Numbered from the stretch's first letter, positions 30,319 through 40,877 are shown. The stretch is 64,000 nt of DNA from Ignavibacteria bacterium (GCA_016873735.1 VGWD01000001.1:124001-188000), one strand, 5' to 3'. Numbers and translations are program-made. Notes: a model not told the origin generated them from the letters alone.

Positions 30319-31731
30319 ATGTCCGAACAAGAGCTCAACAATCAGGAACAAACGTCATCTGTTCCAACAGAACAAGCAACAGAAACTCCTGTACATACAA
30401 CTCAGTCGGAGCAAGTGCCTGAAACATCGGCAACGCCTTCCCCTGAAACAACCGAAACAGCCACAACTGACGAACAAAAATCAGTGGTAATCGAGCAAGA
30501 ACCATCAGCCGCAGAAAAGCGCAAAGAAGAACGCGAAAAGCGCAAAAAGCAGGAAGAAGAAATGCTCGCTGCTTTGGAAACCATTTTTAATGAAGGTGGT
30601 ACGATAGAAGCTGTCGTTGTTGAAAGGATCAAAGGTGGTTTACGTTTGAATTATAATGGCATGCGATTGTTTATGCCATCATCACATTTCAGATTGAAAA
30701 AAAATCCTCAAGTTGAGGAATTGAATGAGGTGGTCGGAAAAACCATCACCGTGAATATTTCCGAAATTCAAAAAGATGAGCAAGGGCGTACAACGATTGT
30801 TGCCAGCAGAAGGAAATTGCTTTCATATGATTTCTTCTCAAAAATAAAAGAAGGAGATATTGTCGAGGGGACTGTATCTTCCATCACAGCATTCGGTGTA
30901 TTCGTTGATGTGCAAGGCGTTGAAGGAATGGTGCATGTTTCTCGCATGGCCTCATTCAGATTTGCAGATCCGGCATCATTGTTTAAGAAAGGTGATGCAG
31001 TAAAGGCAACTATCACATCAATTGACAAAGAAAAACTACGCATGGGCTTGAGCACCAAAGATTTCATTGCATCTCCATGGGATTCCGTTGAGACTACATA
31101 TCCTACCGGTGCTGTAGTCAAAGGAATCGTCAAACGATTTACAGACTTTGGAACATATATTGAATTGCAACCGGGCATTGAAGGGCTTCTCCGTAATGGC
31201 GACCTTGCCTGGGGCAAAAGAAATGTGAATGCTCAGGATATGATGAAGGAAGGCCAAACTATTGAAGTGGCAATTCTCAATGCTTCCGCAGAGAAAAAGA
31301 GAGTTGGCCTCAGCATCAAACATTTGCAAACAAATCCTTGGAAAACCGTTACCGAAACATTTGCACCCGGCACTCATGCCACGGTCAAAGTGAAGCAAGT
31401 CCATGAGAAAGGATTTTTGGTTGATGTCAATGCAGACTTCGATGGCTTTATTCCGAAAGGTAGAGTGAAACCCGTGCCGGGCAAACATGCATTTGCCTTG
31501 GGCGACACAATCGAAGCAGAAGTCATCGACTCCAATGGAGAAACAGAATCATTGATTTTTGCACCGGTTTATTCTCAGGAAGAATTGGATGCTCTGCCAC
31601 AGAGACAATCTCGTGGCCAACGTGAACCAAGGGAAAGAGACGAACCAAGTGGACCGCTTCCGGAAGCACCGTCAATCACATTGCTCGACATGCTTTCAGA
31701 AAAACAAAAATCAGATTTGACAAGCAATTAA
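30319..31731 (+). CDS. S1 RNA-binding domain protein (ribosomal protein S1-like; four S1-like repeats, acidic/Thr-rich N-terminus)
   Basis: 'EGDIVEGTVSSITAFGVFVDVQGVEGMVHVSRMA', 'GAVVKGIVKRFTDFGTYIELQPGIEGLLRNGDLAW', two further degenerate S1 units. Confidence 0.88.
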   Translation: MSEQELNNQEQTSSVPTEQATETPVHTTQSEQVPETSATPSPETTETATTDEQKSVVIEQEPSAAEKRKEEREKRKKQEEEMLAALETIFNEGGTIEAVVVERIKGGLRLNYNGMRLFMPSSHFRLKKNPQVEELNEVVGKTITVNISEIQKDEQGRTTIVASRRKLLSYDFFSKIKEGDIVEGTVSSITAFGVFVDVQGVEGMVHVSRMASFRFADPASLFKKGDAVKATITSIDKEKLRMGLSTKDFIASPWDSVETTYPTGAVVKGIVKRFTDFGTYIELQPGIEGLLRNGDLAWGKRNVNAQDMMKEGQTIEVAILNASAEKKRVGLSIKHLQTNPWKTVTETFAPGTHATVKVKQVHEKGFLVDVNADFDGFIPKGRVKPVPGKHAFALGDTIEAEVIDSNGETESLIFAPVYSQEELDALPQRQSRGQREPRERDEPSGPLPEAPSITLLDMLSEKQKSDLTSN

Positions 31732-31745
31732 TTGAAACAGATCAC

Positions 31746-31773
31746 AGGCCGGCACATGTCGGCCTTTCTTTTC
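31746..31773 (+). terminator. Rho-independent terminator after the S1-domain gene
   Basis: AGGCCG-gcacatgt-CGGCCT followed by TTCTTTTCT. Confidence 0.75.
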
Positions 31774-31803
31774 TCCTTCAAAATTCTCTACCGATAGTTT
31801 GTC

Positions 31804-32583
31804 TTGCGGAATATCTTCATCATATGCGCCACATTCCTGACATTGTCATTCTTTATGGATGCATTGTCCTTAAGAGCATTAGCACAAGAAGACACCACGA
31901 AACTAAACACCATCATCAAAAAGCCCCGGAAACTCACACCTCTGCAAACTATCACCGGAGATACGCTTCGCAAGGATTCTGTCACTGTAAATGAATCTTT
32001 GATTCCCGGATCCAGAAATACATTCACTCCTGAACAAGACTCGGCATATTATCGCATGTTGCGCTTGGGTATGGCACCGGGAACACTTGCTCAAATGCAT
32101 GCAAAAATCATTTCCATGGGATTTGCCAATATGCGCGAGCAAGAACAAGAGAATCCTTTTGCAATAGCATTACGCAATCTTGATCTTCCCGCTGAATACT
32201 ATCAACCTCGCTCGGAAGACATTGTTCAAAGAGAAGAAATGATCGCACGTTCCCAAGCAATTCCAACCGGCAGACCCGGTGGAATGCGTGGTGGAGTCAG
32301 CATAGGACTGAATGAAATAGCAACATTTTTGGGATTGGCAGAAGATGTTTCACCCGTGATTACCTATGTGGTTGAATTTACGATGCAAGTCAAAGTAATT
32401 GTCTATTCAACTGCTGCCAGAGAAGTTGCCATGATGTTTCAGGGCCTACAAAATGCAGGAACATATAAATTGACATGGAATGGCAGAGATGATAAAGGCA
32501 GGCCAATGCCATCAGGCGATTATGTGGCTGAGGTTAGATTAGGCAATGATCGCTTTGTAAGGAAGCGCATCACCATCCCATAA
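31804..32583 (+). CDS. Secreted protein with C-terminal FlgD Ig-like domain (TTG start likely)
   Basis: Signal-peptide-like MRNIFIICATFLTLSFFMDALSLRALAQ requires the TTG start (in-frame TAG at 31795); C-terminus 'GTYKLTWNGRDDKGRPMPSGDYVAEVRLGNDRFVRKRITIP'. Confidence 0.75.
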   Translation: MRNIFIICATFLTLSFFMDALSLRALAQEDTTKLNTIIKKPRKLTPLQTITGDTLRKDSVTVNESLIPGSRNTFTPEQDSAYYRMLRLGMAPGTLAQMHAKIISMGFANMREQEQENPFAIALRNLDLPAEYYQPRSEDIVQREEMIARSQAIPTGRPGGMRGGVSIGLNEIATFLGLAEDVSPVITYVVEFTMQVKVIVYSTAAREVAMMFQGLQNAGTYKLTWNGRDDKGRPMPSGDYVAEVRLGNDRFVRKRITIP

Positions 32584-35433
32584 TTATCGAACAAGAATGA
32601 AAGGAAGTGCATCATTGGCACTCCCCGTATTCATGCGCATAAAATACACCCCGGATGGCAATCCCTTGAATGACATAAATATACCGGCATATTGTCCGGC
32701 ATCATATTGCTTTGGAGGTAGCGAATGTAAAGCATGACCCTGCATTGAATATATCGCAAACTCCACCATTTCCTGCTTCGACAATTCAAAATCAACCCGA
32801 ATCATTTCATCTTGTGAGATCACTATATCAATCAGTCTGGATGTTTCAGGCAAAACATTCCAGGCAAATCCCGATGCAATGCCTTTTTGCTTTGCAATAC
32901 TGCGCGCATTGAGAATTGCATTTTTTATATCGCTTTTTGTTGATCCGGCAACGATTGCAAAAGCGAGCTGCTGATGAGCGCCTGGATCCAAGCCGAATGG
33001 TCCGCCACCCATAATCATCGACACATCTGTTGATCTACTCCTTTCTCTACTGATACCCCCCGATAAGGCGAACCACTTTTCATTTCTTGAAAATCCATCA
33101 TAGATGGAAAATCCATTTCCTCTTCCATCATTGTCAATCGCATGAAATTGAACGGGCACATCATTCAACAATGTTATTCCAATATGCGGAAGTGTTGAAT
33201 CAACAGTGCTGAAGCAATGCGCATACCCTTCATCCATTTCAAAAGTACAGATATTGTTTTGTCCGCTAGGACCAATATCCCAATCGAAGAACATTCCCGC
33301 ATGTACGGAATCCAGCCTGACAATGCGCTCGTTTTTGATGTCATAAGTTATGAATACGGTTGAGTCAACACCCTCTTCATCAAATTGATAAATACGATGT
33401 TCAACCGAAACCCCCGCATCTATAGCACGCGCTGAATCAGCAAACTGTGAAAATGATTCAGCATCGGCTTTTTGTCCGGGAGAAACTACTTCGACCGATG
33501 AACGGATATAAAATGATCTCTCTTGTTCATCACCTGAAATATCACGAATGCCATTGCTCAGTTTTTCTGCAGATGTTCCAACTATGAATCCTGATTCAAA
33601 AAGTACGCTTTGTTCATTTGGTGGAAATACAAGTCCAATTCCTTGAATATTTGTCGGATAATCATTATATCCGATATGCCCTTGACTTGTAACCGTGAGA
33701 TGCATGTCATTAGCCATCATGGTTCGATATGTTGGATTGATGATCAATTCTGCAAATCCTCGTCCAATATGCTTTGCTCGGGATTCAATATCCAATCTCA
33801 ATACGATTCGATGATTGAATGGTGAAGATTGTGGAAGTATGCAATGTACTTTTTCGGCTATTGCATAAATGGTCGATGCTTTTAACCTGCCCAATGCAAT
33901 CGTATCATTTAGAATTGATACCGGATATTGCGCATCCTCTGAATGGATGATCAATGAGCAAGAATCCGCATCTTCCAATAGATTGTGCACAACCACTGAC
34001 AATTCAATGTGCTCACCCGGCGTGAACATACCATTAGGATTTATTTCTGAAAATTCCGCTTGAGTGATTTCAACATAACGGGGTTGATTCTTTGAAACCG
34101 CAGCATATGCTTGAATCATTCCGGATCCAAGACCTTTTGCATGCAATGGATTCTGAGAGGATATGTCAACAGCGCTTGATTTCAATATACCTGCTATCTG
34201 TTCATTGGAACGAGCTGGATTCAGCGACTTTACCAAAGCTGCAACACCTGACACAATAGGCGCAGCCATTGAAGTTCCACTGGAATAGCCATATCCATTA
34301 TTAAGAACTGTTGAATAGATAAGTGAGCCGGGAGCACTGATGTCAACAGTTCCATGCGAATTTGAATATACCGCTTTCAATGAGTCCGGACCGATAGCAG
34401 CAACACTCACCACACCGCGATATGATGCAGGATAAAATGCCATGTCTGATTGATCATTCCCTGCACCACCGATGATCACACTCCCCAATTGCAATACTTC
34501 ATTCACGATTTCTTGTTCGGCAATGGAAGATGTTGGCGAACCCCAACTACAATTTATGATGTCGGCACCCATCATCGCCGCATATAACATACCTTCATAT
34601 CCACCTGTGACATTCACTGAATTGGAATCATCATACCCAACTTTCACAGGGAGAATGCGATGATTGCGAGCAATACCCGCTATGCCTTTTTTATTGTTTG
34701 TGATGGCACATGCAATACCCGCTACATGAGTTCCATGAAGATGCCCCGGCACAGCACGATTATCACCTTTTACAGGATCGATGCCACTGGCAAAATCCCA
34801 ACCCTGCCAATCATCTACAAATCCATTCCTGTCATCATCTATACCATTTGCAGATTTATTATTGCCAATGGAATCTATGCCTGTTTCACCCGGATTCATA
34901 TACATGGCAGAAGATAAATCTTCATGAAGAGGATCAACGCCTGTATCTATGATCCCAATGAGAACAGAGTCTTTGATGGTTTGTTGATCATAATAAGCCC
35001 ATGCGGAATCAGCTCCAATCATTCCGGGGTAATATTGATATCCATAAAGTGAGTCATTGGGCTGTAGTATCAATGCATGCGTCGGCATTAACTCTGCATA
35101 TTCCACGAATGGCAAATCAGTGATTATGCGAATTGCTTTTTCATTGGGAATGTCTGATTCAATGTGCAGAATTGCGATTCGCTCCAAAGGATGGGAAGCA
35201 GAAAGGATATCCTCTTTTTTGTTTCTCTTCAGCATTGTGATCATTGCTTCGCGCACAAATGGACTGCTAGTATGATTTCCTATCACTGTTTGCAATTGAG
35301 AAATGCTTCCTCTTCTACCAACATTCTTCCATTGAGCAAATGCATCGATACCCGCCTTGAATTTAAAGAGAATTGCATCTGCCCCCAAGAGATTGAATGA
35401 TGCAAAGAGAAGCATTGCACATAAACGCATCAT
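32584..35433 (-). CDS. S8 family serine peptidase (subtilisin-like), secreted, T9SS-like C-terminus
   Basis: Catalytic Asp 'IGIIDTGVDPLHEDL', His 'HLHGTHVAGIACA', Ser 'YSSGTSMAAPIVSGVAALVKS'; C-terminus 'KGLPSGVYFMRMNTGSANDALPFILVR'. Confidence 0.92.
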   Translation of the reverse strand: MMRLCAMLLFASFNLLGADAILFKFKAGIDAFAQWKNVGRRGSISQLQTVIGNHTSSPFVREAMITMLKRNKKEDILSASHPLERIAILHIESDIPNEKAIRIITDLPFVEYAELMPTHALILQPNDSLYGYQYYPGMIGADSAWAYYDQQTIKDSVLIGIIDTGVDPLHEDLSSAMYMNPGETGIDSIGNNKSANGIDDDRNGFVDDWQGWDFASGIDPVKGDNRAVPGHLHGTHVAGIACAITNNKKGIAGIARNHRILPVKVGYDDSNSVNVTGGYEGMLYAAMMGADIINCSWGSPTSSIAEQEIVNEVLQLGSVIIGGAGNDQSDMAFYPASYRGVVSVAAIGPDSLKAVYSNSHGTVDISAPGSLIYSTVLNNGYGYSSGTSMAAPIVSGVAALVKSLNPARSNEQIAGILKSSAVDISSQNPLHAKGLGSGMIQAYAAVSKNQPRYVEITQAEFSEINPNGMFTPGEHIELSVVVHNLLEDADSCSLIIHSEDAQYPVSILNDTIALGRLKASTIYAIAEKVHCILPQSSPFNHRIVLRLDIESRAKHIGRGFAELIINPTYRTMMANDMHLTVTSQGHIGYNDYPTNIQGIGLVFPPNEQSVLFESGFIVGTSAEKLSNGIRDISGDEQERSFYIRSSVEVVSPGQKADAESFSQFADSARAIDAGVSVEHRIYQFDEEGVDSTVFITYDIKNERIVRLDSVHAGMFFDWDIGPSGQNNICTFEMDEGYAHCFSTVDSTLPHIGITLLNDVPVQFHAIDNDGRGNGFSIYDGFSRNEKWFALSGGISRERSRSTDVSMIMGGGPFGLDPGAHQQLAFAIVAGSTKSDIKNAILNARSIAKQKGIASGFAWNVLPETSRLIDIVISQDEMIRVDFELSKQEMVEFAIYSMQGHALHSLPPKQYDAGQYAGIFMSFKGLPSGVYFMRMNTGSANDALPFILVR

Positions 35434-36674
35434 GCAATCACCGGCAATTCAATTACAAATGTCGTACCCTTTCCAATAACAGATTCTTTCACAAAAATCC
35501 TACCATCATGATATCGTTCGATGATGCGCTTTGAAAGCGAAAGCCCCAAACCCCATCCACGTTTTTTTGTGGTGAAGCCGGGTTCGAATATGCGTCTTCT
35601 GACTTGACCCGACATACCTTTTCCATTATCTTTCAATGTTATGATCACTTTTCCTTTTGTGAGTTTGGACAATGTGACGGTTATCAATCCTGATTGCGCC
35701 TCGATGGATTCGACTCCGTTCTTCAGGACATTCTCAAAAACCCATTCCAAGAGTTCGCCATTGGCAAGTACATGTATATCATCTTCCAGGTTACGCTCAA
35801 TTGAAACTTTTTTTCCAAGGTGAGGAACACGCTTTTCCAAATAGGAACAGACTTTTTCTACAATCTCGGAAATGTTTTCTCGACGCTTTGTCGGTTCTGA
35901 TCCAATTTTCGAAAAACGATTCGCAATTGTATTCAATCGATGTAAATCATTTTCCATTTCCTTGGCGGTTTCTTGAACAGAAGAGGGATTGTCATTGTTC
36001 AGTCGAAGAATTTCTAACCAACCAAGCAAACTTGAAAGGGGCGTTCCCAATTGATGAGCCGCCTCTTTTGCCATACCAACCCATACATTTGATTCTTCGG
36101 TTCTACGCACATAACTAAAAGCAATATATCCGATCAACACAAATGCAGAAACAATAATGATTTCGATATAAGGCAATAACTGCATCTGCCGAATAAGCGC
36201 TGAGTTTGTATAATATATTTTGCCGAGCATCATCCCATCAGCATCTTTAATGAGAATGGGTGGATATGTTTCGCCCATGGTTTTTAGTAAATCCACCAAT
36301 TTCTGCTCTTGAACTTTCAGTCTATCAGGCGCTAAAGAAGTGTCAATGTCAACATTGAGTGTATACTCAGAAAATGGTCTATTTGGATTTCCTTTTGCAT
36401 CAGTGAATATCACGGGGAAGGAAATGGAGGGCACGATGCGATCAAGAAGAAACAAGAAGTCATCAGCATTCTTATTTACATCGGAGAGATAATGTTTATA
36501 AATGTCTGCATAAAATGTGACAATCCTTTGCTCTCTCTGAATTAATTCATTGGCCAATTGCTGTGTGTACAACAAGACGCTCACCATCATCACAAATGCA
36601 AAGGTTGCCAGGAGGACCTTGATTTGCCACTTGGTGAGGGAACGCCATATCGATATTGTTTGAAGAAATTTCAT
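35430..36674 (-). CDS. Membrane sensor histidine kinase
   Basis: Two TMs; 'MAKEAAHQLGTPLSSLLGWLE' (H-box), 'VFENVLKNGVESI' (N), 'DNGKGMSG' (G1), 'RGWGLGLSLSKRII' (G2). Confidence 0.92.
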   Translation of the reverse strand: MKFLQTISIWRSLTKWQIKVLLATFAFVMMVSVLLYTQQLANELIQREQRIVTFYADIYKHYLSDVNKNADDFLFLLDRIVPSISFPVIFTDAKGNPNRPFSEYTLNVDIDTSLAPDRLKVQEQKLVDLLKTMGETYPPILIKDADGMMLGKIYYTNSALIRQMQLLPYIEIIIVSAFVLIGYIAFSYVRRTEESNVWVGMAKEAAHQLGTPLSSLLGWLEILRLNNDNPSSVQETAKEMENDLHRLNTIANRFSKIGSEPTKRRENISEIVEKVCSYLEKRVPHLGKKVSIERNLEDDIHVLANGELLEWVFENVLKNGVESIEAQSGLITVTLSKLTKGKVIITLKDNGKGMSGQVRRRIFEPGFTTKKRGWGLGLSLSKRIIERYHDGRIFVKESVIGKGTTFVIELPVIA

Positions 36675-36745
36675 GTCCTTTCACGCCATTGTATAGCACT
36701 AAGATACAAAATCATCATGGCTTGAAAGGTTTATGCAGGCATTGC

Positions 36746-38197
36746 TTAATGAAGAAAAGCCATGGGGTTCATCCTTTGCTTCCCTTTCCAGATTTCAAAA
36801 TGAAGAAATTCCCCATCAACTGACTGTGTGGTTCTGCCTATCAATCCCCCGACTTCGATTTTCTGACCCTTTTTCACTGATATAGAGGCAAGATTAGCAT
36901 ATACTGTTCGATATGAATTGCCATGGTCTACTATCACCATTGAATTATAACCCGGCAGCCAATGAACAAGCGAGACTATTCCGGGTGCGGCACACATTGC
37001 AGAACTACCGGCCTGACAAGCAATATCCAATCCCGGATTGTCCATAACAGTATTGGTCATTGAATTTTTATACTGACCAAAACCGCGCAATATTCTCTTT
37101 GCCGATGAGGGCCATCTGAATCCACCGGAAAATAATCCTGAAAGCGATTCCACACGTGTATTGTCATTGCGAGTTTGTACCGTGCTTTGCGCTATGCGAT
37201 GCGGCTCTTCGGATTGTGTTTCCTTCTTGGAAATGAGATCGCTTGTTTTTTGGGGAGTTTCAGCAATACGTTTCTTTTCTTGTGTCTGCTTTGGTTTTTC
37301 GACAGATTTTTTCTCTTCTTTCTTGACTATGTCATTACGAACCATGCTTGAAATCAAGCCCGACAATTGCCTTGCGCTCTGTTCTTTTTTAGCAATGAGT
37401 TTCTGCATCTCTTCTTTGCTCAATCGCACGGTTTCAAGTTTTTTCTTCTGTTCGACCAAGATATTCCGAATATTCAGTTGTTCATATTCAGACTCGCGAA
37501 GCAATCGTTCTTGCCTTGAGCTATTGATGGATATTTGTTCTTGTTGATTAGACAAAGCTCCCTGCAGCGATTGCATTTCTTTCATCTGCAAAGTAAGTTT
37601 TGTGTGCATTTGTCGAAGATATGATGGCAATCTGTTTATGGAGGATTGACCGGGTAATTGCATTGAACCCGTAAGAATATCGGGAGACATGGCAATATCA
37701 GGCGCATGCTTCTGCATCAATGCTTGATATTTCTTTGCAATTCTTGCATATGTCATTCGAGAAATATTCAGTTTTTGCTGAAGGGTTGCTTCGGTTTTAC
37801 GGATAGTTTCAAGCGTATCCTGAAGCTCTCTTACTTCACCCATGAGCTTACCTACATGTTCCTTCACCATCAATTGTTTTTTCTTGGCGGTTGCCAATCC
37901 CTTCATGGCATTCTTCTCTTGCAATTCCAATTCCCCCACTTTTTTCTTCGCTTTTTCGATGTCTCGCTTGATTGCACTCAATGCAGAATTGGAAGTTGAT
38001 TGTTGCTTGGAACCATTATTGGCATGTTTGAGCGATATTTTTTTTGATGATGATTTGATTGATTTTTGAGCAGACTTTCCCTTCTTGGCTTTTTTTATTG
38101 CAGCAAGAGCATGTATATGCAATGTCTGAACTGCACACAGCATCAGAAAGCAATACAATATTGCATGGATGATATTAGAACTCTTCTGTTTTGACAC
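36746..38197 (-). CDS. M23-family peptidase / EnvC-like murein hydrolase activator
   Basis: Signal/TM N-terminus, long coiled coil, C-terminal LytM 'GLDIACQAGSSAMCAAPGIVSLVHWLPGYNSMVIVDHGNSYRTVYANL...VDGEFLHFEIWKGKQRMNPMAFL'. Confidence 0.87.
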   Translation of the reverse strand: MSKQKSSNIIHAILYCFLMLCAVQTLHIHALAAIKKAKKGKSAQKSIKSSSKKISLKHANNGSKQQSTSNSALSAIKRDIEKAKKKVGELELQEKNAMKGLATAKKKQLMVKEHVGKLMGEVRELQDTLETIRKTEATLQQKLNISRMTYARIAKKYQALMQKHAPDIAMSPDILTGSMQLPGQSSINRLPSYLRQMHTKLTLQMKEMQSLQGALSNQQEQISINSSRQERLLRESEYEQLNIRNILVEQKKKLETVRLSKEEMQKLIAKKEQSARQLSGLISSMVRNDIVKKEEKKSVEKPKQTQEKKRIAETPQKTSDLISKKETQSEEPHRIAQSTVQTRNDNTRVESLSGLFSGGFRWPSSAKRILRGFGQYKNSMTNTVMDNPGLDIACQAGSSAMCAAPGIVSLVHWLPGYNSMVIVDHGNSYRTVYANLASISVKKGQKIEVGGLIGRTTQSVDGEFLHFEIWKGKQRMNPMAFLH

Positions 38198-39437
38198 GTT
38201 CTATCATGGCTCCAAGTTTTCCGAATTTCTTCTCTATATCCTCATAGCCTCGATCAATGTGATATACGCGTAATACCTCGCTCTCTCCATCGGCAATCAA
38301 TGCGGATATCAGCAAAGATGCGCTTGCTCTCAAATCTGATGACATGACGGTTGCTCCCGTCAATGGATGCCCACCAAATACTATAGCCGAATTTTCAGCC
38401 ATTTCTATATGGGCGCCTAAACGTTGCAATTCAGGCACATGATGAAATCTTGTATAATAAATTGTATCGGTGATGCGACTAGTCCCTTCAGCACAAAGCA
38501 TGAATGCAATCCATTGCGCTTGCACATCGGTTGGAAATCCGGGATATACTGCCGTTGTCATGTCCGTCGGCAAAGGAGGACTATCCATTTCAACATGAAT
38601 CATGTTCCCATCAATGTTCACATTCACACCGGCTTCTTCCATTTTTGCCAATACAGCATCCAAATGATGAGGAGCGGTATTTTCCAAATGTACATTTCCT
38701 TTTGTCATAGCTGCAGCTATCAGAAATGTAGCAGCTTCAATTCTGTCCGGGATATTTTCAAACTCAACGGGATGCAATGCATCAACTCCCTCCACCGTAA
38801 GCGTAGTTGTGCCTATTCCATCAATCTTTGCACCCATGCGTACAAGCATTTCAGCCAGTGCGGTAACTTCCGGTTCCATCGCCGCATTGGTCATCACGGT
38901 AGTCCCCTTGGCCATCACAGCCGCTGTCAGCACATTTTCAGTTGCTCCAACACTCGAAATGTCGAAATGGATTTTGTTTCCCATAAGCTTCGGAGCTCTA
39001 GCATGGATATACCCATTTTCAATGGTAATCTCGGCGCCGAGTTTTTCAAATCCTTTCAAGTGAAGATCCACGGGTCGGGGCCCGAATGCACATCCACCGG
39101 GCAATGATACTTTGGCTTCACCACAGCGAGCAAGCAATGGGCCAAGCACATTGATAGATGCACGCATTTGCTTCACATGTTCATAAGGTGCTTCAAAGGA
39201 ATTCACTCCGGCGGAATCAATGGACAATCTCTCTCCATCCAGCGAACAAACGGCACCCATCGCTTCAAGCAAGCGTGATATGGTTCGTACATCCTTGATA
39301 TTGGGAGTATTGGAGATGATATTCTTTCCCGGAGCCAAAAGTACTGCAGGGATGAGGGCCAATGCCGCATTTTTGGCACCGGAAATTTTGACAGAGCCGG
39401 AAAGCTTCCGACCGCCTTGTATGATGAGTTTATCCAT
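38175..39437 (-). CDS. murA: UDP-N-acetylglucosamine 1-carboxyvinyltransferase
   Basis: 'MDKLIIQGGRKLSGSVKISGAKNAALALIPA', 'LARCGEAKVSLPGGCAFGPRPVDLHLKGFEKLGA' (catalytic Cys), 'YPGFPTDVQAQ'. Start trimmed from 39500. Confidence 0.96.
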   Translation of the reverse strand: MDKLIIQGGRKLSGSVKISGAKNAALALIPAVLLAPGKNIISNTPNIKDVRTISRLLEAMGAVCSLDGERLSIDSAGVNSFEAPYEHVKQMRASINVLGPLLARCGEAKVSLPGGCAFGPRPVDLHLKGFEKLGAEITIENGYIHARAPKLMGNKIHFDISSVGATENVLTAAVMAKGTTVMTNAAMEPEVTALAEMLVRMGAKIDGIGTTTLTVEGVDALHPVEFENIPDRIEAATFLIAAAMTKGNVHLENTAPHHLDAVLAKMEEAGVNVNIDGNMIHVEMDSPPLPTDMTTAVYPGFPTDVQAQWIAFMLCAEGTSRITDTIYYTRFHHVPELQRLGAHIEMAENSAIVFGGHPLTGATVMSSDLRASASLLISALIADGESEVLRVYHIDRGYEDIEKKFGKLGAMIERVKTEEF

Positions 39438-39455
39438 ATTCTTCTTCAATGCTGC

Positions 39456-39477
39456 AAAAAGAGAGCATAATGCTCTC
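39456..39477 (-). promoter_or_regulatory. Terminator-like hairpin plus U5 in the murA leader
   Basis: Minus strand GAGAGCA-TTA-TGCTCTC followed by TTTTTG, between the promoter (39490-39521) and the ATG at 39437. Confidence 0.6.
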
Positions 39478-39489
39478 ATGGGGGGCACA

Positions 39490-39521
39490 CAAAAGTACAA
39501 TAATCATGGCTTAAGCCCAAA
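39490..39521 (-). promoter_or_regulatory. Bacteroidota-type promoter TTTG-N20-TACTTTTG upstream of murA
   Basis: Plus strand CAAAAGTA at 39490-39497 and CAAA at 39518-39521. Confidence 0.75.
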
Positions 39522-39625
39522 TCAAGAAAGTACATAGCTTGGACGGTAAATTTTCGTACTTTTGCAACCCCGTGTATTTGAACGGGATTAAGAGAATCGG
39601 ATAATACCACTTCAAGAGTTCGGAA

Positions 39626-39925
39626 ATGCAATCAAATGGCGAAATTAACTCAGAAACGGTAAAAAGAATAGCCGATTTATCACGTTTGAGTTTCACAGAT
39701 TCAGAAATCGAAGCTTTTGCCGAAGAGTTTTCCGGCATAGTTCGAGCGATAGATGATATAAACTCAATGGATTTGACCGGCATGGAGCCGATGTCGCATG
39801 TTCTCGATCTTCCCAATGTGTTTCGAGAAGATGTCCCGTCAGAATCACTTTCGGTAAAGCAGGCTTTGGAGAATGCTCCGAGCAATAATGAAACCTTTTT
39901 CAAGGTTCCGAAAGTGATGGAGTAA
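39626..39925 (+). CDS. gatC: Asp-tRNA(Asn)/Glu-tRNA(Gln) amidotransferase subunit C
   Basis: 'VKRIADLSRLSFTDSEIEAFAEEFSGIVRAIDDINSMDLTGMEPMSHVLDLPNVFREDVP'. TACTTTTG -7 element at 39557-39564. Confidence 0.93.
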   Translation: MQSNGEINSETVKRIADLSRLSFTDSEIEAFAEEFSGIVRAIDDINSMDLTGMEPMSHVLDLPNVFREDVPSESLSVKQALENAPSNNETFFKVPKVME

Positions 39926-40014
39926 GTTATTGTTTCATACAATAATGACGGAAACACATCGTTAAAGACATGTTATTGTCGAATGACAAACAATGCAAAT
40001 TTCAGGTGCTGCGA

Positions 40015-40875
40015 ATGAGAATTACGAAACAATATACCAATCGCGAAAGTCAATCACTGGATAAATATCTCCAGGAAATCGGCCGCGTTGAACTTCTTAC
40101 CGGTGATGATGAAATCGATCTCGCAAAATTGATTAAGAAAGGCGGATTTGAGGGAGAACTTGCTCTTGAGCGTCTTGTGAAAGCCAATTTGCGTTTTGTG
40201 GTGAGTGTTGCAAAGCAATATCAGAATCAGGGCTTGTCACTTGGTGATTTGATCAATGAAGGTAATCTTGGTTTGATCAAGGCAGCAAAACGTTTTGATG
40301 AAACACGTGGATTCAAGTTCATTTCTTATGCTGTATGGTGGATCAGACAGTCCATTCTTCAAGCTTTGGCTGAGCAGTCTCGTATCGTGCGTCTTCCCCT
40401 GAACCGCGTTGGTGCTTTGAATAAAATCGGTAAGAAATTCAGTGAACTCGAGCAGGCATATGAGCGTGAGCCAACTGCCGCAGAGCTTGCGGAGCAATTG
40501 GACATGAGCGTTGCTGAAATTGCCGAGACGATTAAAATATCCGGAAGGCATCTTTCTGTTGATGCACCATTTGTGCAGGGTGAGGACAATCGCTTGCTGG
40601 ATATTCTCCCAAATGATTTGCAACCGCCTCCGGATTCTGAATTGATGCGTGAATCCTTACGCGTGGAAGTTCAACAAGTTCTGACCACATTATCACAAAG
40701 AGAGGCGGAAGTGATCAAGTTGTATTTCGGTTTGGATGGCGTTTGTTTGACGCTTGAAGAAATTGGAGAGAAATTCAATCTTACACGGGAGCGTGTTCGC
40801 CAGATAAAAGAGAAAGCAATACGAAGATTGAGGCATGCTTCTCGATCAAAAGCATTACGATCCTATTTAGGATAA
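40015..40875 (+). CDS. rpoD: Primary RNA polymerase sigma factor (short, lacks region 1.1)
   Basis: '[28 protein letters not shown]', '[46 protein letters not shown]', '[29 protein letters not shown]'. Confidence 0.96.
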   Translation: MRITKQYTNRESQSLDKYLQEIGRVELLTGDDEIDLAKLIKKGGFEGELALERLVKANLRFVVSVAKQYQNQGLSLGDLINEGNLGLIKAAKRFDETRGFKFISYAVWWIRQSILQALAEQSRIVRLPLNRVGALNKIGKKFSELEQAYEREPTAAELAEQLDMSVAEIAETIKISGRHLSVDAPFVQGEDNRLLDILPNDLQPPPDSELMRESLRVEVQQVLTTLSQREAEVIKLYFGLDGVCLTLEEIGEKFNLTRERVRQIKEKAIRRLRHASRSKALRSYLG

Positions 40876-40877
40876 AT

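Noticed and set aside
30768-31488. Two ~150-aa minus-strand ORFs inside the S1-domain gene
   Set aside because: Antisense shadows of a well-supported coding frame.
38424-39107. 227-aa plus-strand ORF
   Set aside because: Entirely antisense to murA, whose protein is unambiguous; His/Cys/Ser-rich composition typical of antisense reading.
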